A DNA stretch of 21,605 nucleotides. Origin: an uncultured Porphyromonadaceae bacterium. GTDB lineage: Bacteria; Bacteroidota; Bacteroidia; Bacteroidales; Muribaculaceae. Below the pieces are notes generated by a model. The model ran no database searches and had not been told where the DNA came from. It saw only the letters and a list, made by a program, of their open reading frames with translations. A program made the position numbers and the translations under genes. Within the stretch, counting starts at the first letter, position 1. Each line of letters starts with the position of its first letter. Location of the stretch: the NCBI GenBank assembly GCA_905193995.1, contig CAJJQT010000004.1, forward strand, positions 1 through 21,605, written 5' to 3'. Of this stretch, positions 14,976 to 21,605 are shown piece after piece.

Positions 14976-16249
14976 GCGCGCCCGACCGCACCAAGGCGCC
15001 GGCCGTCAGCACTTTCGGCGACATAACCCTGAAGGACGAGACTGTTGAAACGCTCTCGACCGGCACGGACCTGCATCTGATCGACGCGGGCGACCAGGAC
15101 CTGGTGCGCCTGACTCTGCTGTGGGACGGGGGCACACTCGACGCCACCCGTCAATCGCTGCCGCTGTTCGTCACCGAAGGCATGCGCGAGGGTACACTGC
15201 ACACCTCGGGCGAAAGCATCGCTGACGCGCTCGACTTCGCGGGCGCACGTCTTTCATCGCGTGTGACCGAGCATCATACAGGCTTCGAACTGATGGCCAT
15301 AAGCCGCAAACTTCCCGCGCTGCTGCCCATTTTGCGCGAGATGATCATGGAACCGGCGTTCGAACCCTCCACAGTGGCGTTCTGGGCACGCAATGCTGCC
15401 GGAGCACTCGCCACCAAGATGGCCAAGGTCAGTTACCACGCCTCGCAGGCCGTCACCCGCGCCATCAAGGGCGCAGGGCATCCCGCGTCACAAGTTGAAA
15501 CACCCGAAAGCATCCTTGCCACCGACCGCAGCGACGTGCTGCTGACCCACAGCCGTTTCATCGGCCCGGGACGCCTCCATGCCTACCTTGGCGGAAAACT
15601 CGACGGCGACATCATCGATGAAGTCAGGGCTTTTCTGGAGTCGCTGCCCGTATCCGCAGTCGAATCACCCATAGTGATCGTGCCCGACAGTCCCGAGCCG
15701 CCTCAGCGCATCGACATCAAGGTCGACGGCGCCGTTCAGTCGGCCGTCATGATGGCCATGCCCGCCATACCGCGGTCGCATCCCGACTACATTGCCCTGC
15801 GCCTGGCCATCATCGCGCTGGGCGGCTACTTCAGCAGCCGCCTCATGACCAACATCCGCGAGGAAAAGGGCCTGACCTACGGCATCAACTCCTGCCTGCT
15901 CGGCTCGTTCGAAGGCTCGCAGGTGCGTATCGGAGCGCAGTGCGACCGGGCCAATGTCGAGCAGGTCATCGATGAAACCAAGGCCGAGATCACTCGCCTG
16001 TGGACCGACCCGCTGTCGGCCGACGAGCTCCGTCGCCTGCAGCTCAACGCCTGGACATCGCTGGCCTCCACGACCGATTCGCCGTTCACCGTCGCCGACT
16101 ACTATATCGTCCGACTCGAGGTAGGCACCGACGCCGACTACTTCGGCCGTCAGCTCCGCGAGATCGCCGCGCTGACACCCGCACGCATCGCCGACGTAGC
16201 CCGACGCTACCTCGACCCAGCCCTCCTCACCGTCGCCGTCGCCGGCTGA
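14972..16249 (+). CDS. M16-family peptidase homologue lacking the HxxEH zinc motif
   Basis: A 425-residue cytoplasmic-looking protein (no signal peptide). Two M16 half-domains are visible: the N-terminal half with VRLTLLWDGGTLDATRQSLPLFVTEGMREGT, and the C-terminal half with LGGYFSSRLMTNIREEKGLTYGINS. The latter carries the Arg/Tyr pair (REEKGLTYG) used by the family to hold substrate. Where active members have HxxEH after the opening strand, this protein reads LFVTEGM, so zinc binding is lost. It resembles the inactive partner subunit of heterodimeric M16 peptidases. No active M16 gene is next to it in this window. It overlaps kdsB by 4 bp, and its stop abuts the stop of the convergent MurF-Alr gene with no gap. 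Confidence 0.9.
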   Translation: MSAPDRTKAPAVSTFGDITLKDETVETLSTGTDLHLIDAGDQDLVRLTLLWDGGTLDATRQSLPLFVTEGMREGTLHTSGESIADALDFAGARLSSRVTEHHTGFELMAISRKLPALLPILREMIMEPAFEPSTVAFWARNAAGALATKMAKVSYHASQAVTRAIKGAGHPASQVETPESILATDRSDVLLTHSRFIGPGRLHAYLGGKLDGDIIDEVRAFLESLPVSAVESPIVIVPDSPEPPQRIDIKVDGAVQSAVMMAMPAIPRSHPDYIALRLAIIALGGYFSSRLMTNIREEKGLTYGINSCLLGSFEGSQVRIGAQCDRANVEQVIDETKAEITRLWTDPLSADELRRLQLNAWTSLASTTDSPFTVADYYIVRLEVGTDADYFGRQLREIAALTPARIADVARRYLDPALLTVAVAG

Positions 16250-18601
16250 TCAGTCGCGGAAGTAGATGCGCTTGACGCGGGGGGCGACAGAGGCTATGAT
16301 TTCGTAGGGGATGGTGTCGAGCGTCGCGGCGTGCTGCTGGACAGGTTTTTGGGTGCCGAAGACCTCGACAGCATCGCCGATCTTCGGGTCAGTCACATCG
16401 GTCACGTCGATCATGCATTGGTCCATGCAGATATTGCCGACAGTCGGGCATTCCACGCCGTCGACCACAAACGAGGCGTTGCCGCGGCCGAGGTGGCGGT
16501 TGACACCGTCGGCATAGCCTATAGGCACGGTTGCCACTACTGAATCACGCCCCAGGACGCCGCGGCAGCCGTAACCGACGGTCGTGCCGGCCGGCCAGCG
16601 GCGCAGCGAGATGATCGTAGACCGCAGCGTGGCCACAGGCCGCAGCGGCGCATCATCGTCGAGGGGCGACACGCCGTAGAGGCCGATGCCCAGGCGCACC
16701 ATATCGTACTGGTGGTCGGTGTAGCGCATGATTCCGGCAGTGTTAAGGACGTGACGAAGTACCTTGTACGGCAGCGCACCGACAATCTTCGACGACATTT
16801 CTTCATAAAGCCGCAGCTGCATTTCGGTGTAGCTGTCGAGGTCGAGACAGTCGGCCGTGGCCAGATGGCTGAAGACCGAGGCGACTTCGACATCGTCCAG
16901 CGTGAGGAGCTCGGCCACAAGTCCGTCGACCTCGTCGGGCGTGAAGCCCACTCGGTGCATGCCCGTGTCGAGCTTGATGTGCACCTTGAAGCGACCGACG
17001 TTCCAGCGCGCGGCAGCCTCGCGCAGCGTACGCAGCTCGCGCAGCGAGAATACCGACGGCTCCAGGCCGTAGTCGAACAGTGCCTTGTAGTTGCCCGTGA
17101 TGGGGTTGAGCACCACGATAGGCATTGTGATGCCCCCGCGGCGCAGCTCCACGCCCTCGTCAATGACAGCAACGGCCAGATAGGCGGCTCCCTGTGCCTG
17201 AAGAGTCTTGGCTATCTCCACGGCACCCATTCCGTAAGCCTCGGCCTTGACCATACCTACGATTCCGGTCGCAGGCCGGAGCAGCGAACGGTAATAGTTG
17301 AAGTTATGCACCACCGAGTCGAGATTGACTTCAAGAGTGGTGTCGTGGCGGGGAGCCTCGAGCATGGCCTTGATGCGTTCGAGCTGGCGGCGCCCGCTGC
17401 CGAAAAGCAGTACGGTCTCGCCGCTGAAATCGTCGGGTCCGAAATCGCGGAGAAAATCATCGGCTGAGGGCGCAGTCTCAAACCGCAGAGGCGCGAATGT
17501 CCGGGCATGTGCCGCAATGTCGGCGCCGATGCCAATGACGCGGTCGACGCCTGCGGCTATGAGGTCGGCAGCCACCGAGGCGTAGTATTGTTCGGAATCC
17601 GAAGCGCCGCGGAGCAAGTCGGCCAGTATGGCCGTATTGCTGCGGGTAGATGTGGAGCGGCGGCTCATAAAATCCAGTGAATGCCGCAGCGACACCTCGT
17701 CGGCGGTGAAGCCGTCGTAGATCACCACGCAGTCGTTTACCCCTTCGTGCACGTCGATGCGGTTGGTCGGATACTCGTCCTGAGCAGTTTCTGCAGCTTC
17801 GTAGCCGAGGTCGCGGCACACGGCCACAACTACCTTGCGGTCAAAGTCATCATCTCCGTCGACCGGAATCAGTTCGACCTGACCTTCGAGTCCCGCAACT
17901 ATATCATCCACCATCGGATCGCCCGAAGCATAATACAGACGGCGGCATCCGGCAAACAGCTTTATTTTCTCGGCAATCTTCTCGGCGCGCGAGGCAAAGC
18001 CCTCGTCGTGCTCGGCCGTTATGGGTGTCAGGATGCCGATTCCGGGGCGCACGGTAGCCGCGAGCTCGTCCATCGACCCGGCGCGGTCAATGCCCACCTC
18101 CACTATCGCCACATCGGCGCCGCGGTCGAAGCCGCAGACCGACAGCGGCACGCCGATGCGCGAATTCCAGCTGCGCGGGCTGCGCTCGACGCGGCATTTC
18201 CCGGCAAGAGCGCGGTAGAGCAGCTCTTTGACCACGGTCTTGCCGACGCTGCCGGTGATGCCGACGAACACCGTATCCGTCATCTCCGACCGCCACAGCG
18301 CCGCTATGCGCAGCATGGCCGCTTCGACTGAATCCACGACCAGGAAAGTAGCCTCAGGCATCAGCCCGGCGTAGGCAGCCGGCAGTTTCTCGACCAGAAA
18401 GCGGCGCACGCCCCGCCGGTACATATCGGCTACGTAGCGGTGCCCGTCGGCCGCGCCGCTGATGGCGCAGAACATTCCGGAAGCCGACATCATCGGCGAG
18501 CGGCTGTCGATTATGAGATGAGTAACTACTGTGTCGCCGGCTTCTGAACCCTCCGCTAAAGTTCCGGTCACATGCTGTATATCTTTGACTGTCAGTTTCA
18601 T
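16250..18601 (-). CDS. murF: Bifunctional MurF (UDP-MurNAc-tripeptide:D-Ala-D-Ala ligase)-alanine racemase fusion
   Basis: A 783-residue fusion found in Bacteroidota. The N-terminal MurF part (about residues 1-400) contains the ATP-binding loop GITGSVGKTVVKE (K121), the SWNSRIGVPLSV region and the EHDEGFASRAEKIAEKIKLF segment. The expected DSYNANP-like motif is replaced by YDGFTADE, an unusual substitution. The C-terminal alanine racemase (about 410-783) has the PLP lysine K452 in MVKAEAYGMGAVE and the opposing tyrosine Y677 in TVGYGCRGV, plus VPIGYADGVNR and GNICMDQCMIDVT. The racemase makes D-Ala, and the ligase adds D-Ala-D-Ala to the peptidoglycan precursor. It begins 4 bp inside the GSCFA gene (ATGA), so the two are coupled. 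No terminator separates it from the convergent M16 gene. Confidence 0.96.
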   Translation of the reverse strand: MKLTVKDIQHVTGTLAEGSEAGDTVVTHLIIDSRSPMMSASGMFCAISGAADGHRYVADMYRRGVRRFLVEKLPAAYAGLMPEATFLVVDSVEAAMLRIAALWRSEMTDTVFVGITGSVGKTVVKELLYRALAGKCRVERSPRSWNSRIGVPLSVCGFDRGADVAIVEVGIDRAGSMDELAATVRPGIGILTPITAEHDEGFASRAEKIAEKIKLFAGCRRLYYASGDPMVDDIVAGLEGQVELIPVDGDDDFDRKVVVAVCRDLGYEAAETAQDEYPTNRIDVHEGVNDCVVIYDGFTADEVSLRHSLDFMSRRSTSTRSNTAILADLLRGASDSEQYYASVAADLIAAGVDRVIGIGADIAAHARTFAPLRFETAPSADDFLRDFGPDDFSGETVLLFGSGRRQLERIKAMLEAPRHDTTLEVNLDSVVHNFNYYRSLLRPATGIVGMVKAEAYGMGAVEIAKTLQAQGAAYLAVAVIDEGVELRRGGITMPIVVLNPITGNYKALFDYGLEPSVFSLRELRTLREAAARWNVGRFKVHIKLDTGMHRVGFTPDEVDGLVAELLTLDDVEVASVFSHLATADCLDLDSYTEMQLRLYEEMSSKIVGALPYKVLRHVLNTAGIMRYTDHQYDMVRLGIGLYGVSPLDDDAPLRPVATLRSTIISLRRWPAGTTVGYGCRGVLGRDSVVATVPIGYADGVNRHLGRGNASFVVDGVECPTVGNICMDQCMIDVTDVTDPKIGDAVEVFGTQKPVQQHAATLDTIPYEIIASVAPRVKRIYFRD

Positions 18602-19437
18602 TTTTTCTTATCTATATGGCAATTCCGCAGCGCCAGCCGATGGTTTTCAGCTATCTGTTGCCTGATCTGCGGCGTGCAGTATGCTTCGGTGAATTTTTCA
18701 TAAATATACTCGACCGCCATGTCCGACGGATGTTTCATGTCGGGGGCGTAGTAGCGGTAGTCGCGCAGATCGTCGTTGACGATCTCATATGCCGGGAAAT
18801 AGTCGGCTCCCGTCAGCAGGCATATCCTGTCGATGGCCACGCGCAGGACGGCTTTCGACAGAGAGTTCGCCGCCAGGCCATAGGCCGTGTATCGGATCGG
18901 CGACAGGGTGAATACTACTTTCGGAGGCAGCTTCGGCAGCCCGGCGGAAGTCCACGCCCTGACTATGCTTTCGGTATCGAGATCGATTTCATCGAACATA
19001 GCGGCCGGAAGGCGATGACAGTTGGCTACGACGGCGCCGGTGTCGCGCAGACGGTAAGCGCGTGCTGATCCGAAAGTGAAAATCACGGCCGTGGCCTGTT
19101 CGAGCGCCTCGGTGAGCAGCCGGCGGTCGGCGTTCACGGCCTCGGCAAGCGCAGCCCCATCGGCTCCCGCATAGCGCGAGGCACCGTCCATGCAATGCCA
19201 AAGATCACCGTGGTGATAGAAATCTGCCTCGACGAAATCGGAGCGGCGGAAGTAAGCCCGCTCTACTGACAAGGGGTTGAACAGCGGTCCCATCGGATTG
19301 TGTGTCACATGGAAGCCGTCCATGGCCAGCCGCTCTCCTATGGAATCGCTGAAGCACGAGCCCAGCATCACTATCCGGTCATCGAAGCCGAGACCGAACG
19401 ACCCGTGCAACTCTTCTATTTCCGTCCTGAACTTCAT
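18598..19437 (-). CDS. GSCFA-domain protein (SGNH-hydrolase-like)
   Basis: A 279-residue protein with the family name motif near its start: VMLGSCFSDSIGERL, candidate nucleophile S27. It continues with the GFHVTHNPMGPLFNPLSV segment, VFTFGSARAYR, and the C-terminal APDMKHPSDMAVEYIYEKF block with the Asp/His pair typical of SGNH-type hydrolases. The substrate of the family is unknown. No signal peptide is visible. In Bacteroidota GSCFA genes often sit beside murF/alr, as here, which hints at an envelope role; that is inference. Its start overlaps the OmpA-family stop by one base (TGATG) and its end overlaps the MurF-Alr start by 4 bp, making a coupled three-gene operon. Confidence 0.9.
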   Translation of the reverse strand: MKFRTEIEELHGSFGLGFDDRIVMLGSCFSDSIGERLAMDGFHVTHNPMGPLFNPLSVERAYFRRSDFVEADFYHHGDLWHCMDGASRYAGADGAALAEAVNADRRLLTEALEQATAVIFTFGSARAYRLRDTGAVVANCHRLPAAMFDEIDLDTESIVRAWTSAGLPKLPPKVVFTLSPIRYTAYGLAANSLSKAVLRVAIDRICLLTGADYFPAYEIVNDDLRDYRYYAPDMKHPSDMAVEYIYEKFTEAYCTPQIRQQIAENHRLALRNCHIDKKK

Positions 19438-20320
19438 CAGTACATCTGATAGTCAATCGAAAGCACCTGGAATTCGGTGCGGCGGTTGATCTGGTCGGCT
19501 ATGTCCTGATCCTCGGGAGAGAGACTGAGTATGTATTCCTCGGTAAGCACGTCGCCTTCCTTGAACTGCGGATGCTCGCGGGCGAGTTTCTTCGTGATGG
19601 TCTTCGGGCGCGACTCGCCGTAACCCTGCGACTGCAGCCGGTCGGCCGATATGCCTTGGGCTATCAGATAGTCGATCACCGACTTGGCACGTCGGCCCGA
19701 GAGATCGATGTTGTAGGCGTCCGAGCCGTGGCGGTCGGTGTGGGAAGCCATTTCGATGGTCACGTTTGGATTGTCGCGGAGCACCTGTACCATCTCGTCC
19801 AGAGCCTCCTTCGACTCGGGGCGCAGTGTGGCACGGTCGTAGTCGTAGAAGATGTTGTCGATCACCACAGGCTTGGTTATCGAGGCCAGGATGAAGTCGA
19901 CGCCGTACTCAGCATCCTCCTCGGCCGCATCGCTGGTAAATTCCTGGCGGGCGTTGAGGTAGCCTCGCGCGCCGGCGAGCATCACGTAGCGCACGCCGCG
20001 GCTGAGCGGGAACGAAAACGAACCGTCGGCGCGGGCGACAGCTTTCTGATTGGAGCCGTCGTCGCCGATGATGCGGATCACGGCATTGGCTACCGGCTCC
20101 TCGTCCCTGTCGAGGACCCAGCCCGAAATGATGATCTTCAGGTCGGGCAGTTCGAACGAATAGATGTTGTCGTAGCCGCGGGCATCGTTGCGGTTCGACG
20201 AGAAGAAGCCGCTCTCGCCCTCGCCGAAAGTGATGCCGAAGTCATCGGCCGCCGAATTGACCGGAGTGCCCATGTTCACGACCTCCCAGCCGCCCGAAGG
20301 TTTCTGTTCGGCGGCCGCCG
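19437..20320 (-). pseudogene. 3' part of frameshifted OmpA-family lipoprotein (PD40 end, regulatory-like domain, OmpA C-terminus)
   Basis: This part lies in the +1 frame relative to the upstream part and resumes the domain order at about 20312 (EQKPSGGWEVVNMG). It carries the last propeller blade (DDFGITFGEGESGFFSSNR), a carboxypeptidase-regulatory-like beta domain (IIISGWVLDRDEEPVANAVIRI) and a complete OmpA peptidoglycan-binding domain (FYDYDRATLRPESKEALDEM, ASHTDRHGSDAYNIDLSGRRAKSV, QGYGESRP). No signal peptide exists for it. An internal ATG at 20273 could restart translation, but the product would not be exported. The intact ancestor would be a PorE-like, peptidoglycan-bound outer-membrane lipoprotein of about 660 residues. 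Its stop overlaps the GSCFA start by one base. Confidence 0.8.
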
Positions 20321-21405
20321 TAGCCGGGATGACCGTCGGATGCGAAGTAGATGACCGAGTCGGTGCGCACGTATGGGAACATCTCGTCGCCGGGCGTGTT
20401 GATCCACTCGCCCAGGTTCTCGAGCGAGCCAAGGCGCTGGTTGATGTTGATGCGCCAAAGGTCGCGGCCGCCCGCACCGCCGGGCATGTCGCTCGAGAAG
20501 TAAAGCCACTCTCCGGATGGCGACACGGCAGGATGGCCCATGGCCGACAGCGTGTCGGCCGTGATCTCGAACTTCTGCGGCGCGCCCCACTTGGCATCGC
20601 TGCGCTGCGAGGTGAATATCTCTACGGTGGTATTGGCGTTGGGCTCGCGGCGCGCGCGGGTCAGGTACATCAGAGTGCCGTCGGGCGAGAAAGAGACGAT
20701 CCCTTCCTCAGCCTCGGTGTTGAGCTCGCCTTCCACAGGCTCGGGACGCTGCCACACCCCCTGTTCGTCCTTGACGGCAACCCATATGTCGCCTTTCTTC
20801 ATGCCGGTGATCTCGCTTCGCGGACCGGTCACCTTCTCGCGGGTGGTGGTGAAATACAGGCGGTCGTAGGCGCCGGGAACAAACATCGGCGAAAAATCAC
20901 TGCGGGGCGAGTTGAACAGCTCGCTCTTGCGCACCACATAGCGCGTGGCACCGCTGCGCGAGGCGCCCAGGCGCGCGCCGGCAAGCTCGGTCTGTGCCCG
21001 AGTGTCACCGGGGCGCAGCGTCAGATATTCCTCATAGGCTTTCACAGCCTGTGCATACTGCCCCGCCGCATGCAGATTCTCGGCCAGACTCAGATAGGCT
21101 GAAGTGTCTCCGTATTCGTAGCGGATGGCATTCTGATATGCCGCGGCCGCCCGCTGGAACTGGCGCAGCCGCTCGTGGCACCTGGCCATTTTGAAAGCCA
21201 CCATGCCGCGCTGCGCGCGTTCCTCTTTCTTGGTCAACTTATTGTATATCTTACGGTAGGTGCGGGCAGCGTCATAGTACTCGCCGCGCGCCATCTGCTC
21301 GTCGGCCACCGACAGCTTCGCACCGCCGCACCCGGCCGTCGAGGCCGCAAACGCCACAAGTACGGCAGCCGCCAGCGTCCGCACAATTTTCACTGTAATT
21401 CTCAT
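20242..21405 (-). pseudogene. 5' part of frameshifted PorE-like lipoprotein (lipobox, TPR, PD40 propeller)
   Basis: The frame opens with a signal peptide and lipobox ending STAGC (lipidated cysteine C26). TPR-like helices cover about residues 33-150 (EYYDAARTYRKIYNKL, GQYAQAVKAYEEYL), then PD40/WD40-like blades (FSPMFVPGAYDRLYFTTTRE, EGIVSFSPDGTLMYLTRA, HPAVSPSGEWLYFSSDM). Homologous text ends at YFASDGHPGYGG near 20322, where family members continue with LDIF-like residues. Here the frame runs instead into about 26 unrelated residues and stops at 20242. The missing LDIF segment and the +1 frame offset fit a deletion of about 14 bases, or an assembly error in a GC-rich spot. Transcription starts at the leftward promoter at 21441-21448. 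Confidence 0.8.
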
Positions 21406-21440
21406 ATATCGAAAAACGAGCTTATTCCTTAATTAGTATG

Positions 21441-21448
21441 CAAAGTTA
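21441..21448 (-). promoter_or_regulatory. Leftward Bacteroidota -7 promoter element (TAACTTTG) for the OmpA-GSCFA-MurF operon
   Basis: The reverse strand reads TAACTTTGCA, 35 bp before the lipoprotein ATG at 21405. It forms one half of a near-palindrome with the rightward promoter at 21462-21469. Confidence 0.78.
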
Positions 21449-21461
21449 CGCAATTTTTTCG

Positions 21462-21469
21462 TAATTTTG
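21462..21469 (+). promoter_or_regulatory. Rightward Bacteroidota -7 promoter element (TAATTTTG) for the gene at the window end
   Basis: TAATTTTGCA matches TAnnTTTG and lies 23 bp before ATG 21493. It is head-to-head with the leftward element, 13 bp apart, so each promoter's upstream contact region overlaps the other promoter. Confidence 0.75.
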
Positions 21470-21492
21470 CAGTCAGACCAAAGTCTTAGAAT

Positions 21493-21605
21493 ATGAAAAA
21501 GCTATTATCAACTCTGGTGCTGCTGATCACCGTCGCAGCAGTGGCTTTCGCCAAAGGACCGACAGCCGCCGTCGTTTTCTCTGTCGAGCCGAAGATGACA
21601 TCCCA
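21493..21605 (+). CDS. N-terminus of a secreted protein, cut by the window end
   Basis: The frame starts 23 bp after the promoter box and gives 37 complete codons. It opens with a clear signal peptide (MKKLLSTLVLLITVAAVAFA, likely cleavage before KG), followed by a strand-like AAVVFSVEPKMTS. The VFSVEPKM wording reminds me of small periplasmic heavy-metal-associated (HMA) proteins of Bacteroidales, where a CxxC metal site would follow. The fragment stops before any such site, so this is only a guess. Confidence 0.6.
   Translation, partial: MKKLLSTLVLLITVAAVAFAKGPTAAVVFSVEPKMTS

Noticed and set aside
20188..21102. 304-codon forward frame opposite the OmpA-family gene
   Set aside because: It is the antisense shadow of the split lipoprotein gene and has no family motifs.

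Overview
The window looks like a GC-rich chromosome segment from the Bacteroidales, possibly a Muribaculaceae-type gut bacterium; the family-level guess is inference. Pointers are promoter -7 boxes of the Bacteroidota form TAnnTTTG just upstream of genes that lack Shine-Dalgarno sequences, a MurF-alanine racemase fusion, a GSCFA-domain protein, a DUF5723-type outer-membrane protein and a lipoprotein with TPR, PD40, carboxypeptidase-regulatory and OmpA domains. No rRNA, tRNA, CRISPR array or complete mobile element was seen.

Layout. (1) 1-2828 is the end of a surface-glycan locus: an AT-rich, 5'-truncated PglD/NeuD-type acyltransferase, then a DegT-family aminotransferase carrying an in-frame palindromic repeat, then a tyrosine-recombinase-like gene without its catalytic C-terminus, closed by a strong intrinsic terminator. 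(2) 2883-7391 is a probable phosphate module: a PhoB-like response regulator and an overlapping PhoR-like kinase, followed by a PiT phosphate permease with a C-terminal helical PhoU-like domain. (3) 7392-7890 has no convincing gene and is packed with hairpins, including two tandem GCAGG hairpins, a 25-bp imperfect inverted repeat and a terminator-like stem. (4) 7891-11153 is a two-gene envelope unit: a lipoprotein and a DUF5723-like beta-barrel protein. (5) 11229-16249 is a tight five-gene operon: ThiE/TenI-like barrel, flippase-like membrane protein, NfeD-type membrane protease homologue, KdsB, and an M16 peptidase homologue lacking the zinc motif. A perfect 17-bp inverted repeat flanks its promoter and includes the first start codon. 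(6) 16250-21448 is a leftward operon read from 21448: a frameshifted OmpA-family lipoprotein, a GSCFA protein, and the MurF-Alr fusion. (7) At 21462 a head-to-head promoter drives a rightward gene for a small secreted protein that runs off the window.

Most of the window serves the cell envelope: glycan nucleotide-sugar chemistry, Kdo activation for lipid A core, D-Ala and D-Ala-D-Ala ligation for peptidoglycan, outer-membrane lipoproteins and membrane-protein quality control, with phosphate uptake inserted. Nothing here is clearly a new defence or mobile system. The most unusual signals are the palindromic repeat translated inside an aminotransferase, the start-codon-containing dyad at 11205-11261, and the hairpin-rich spacer at 7392-7830.
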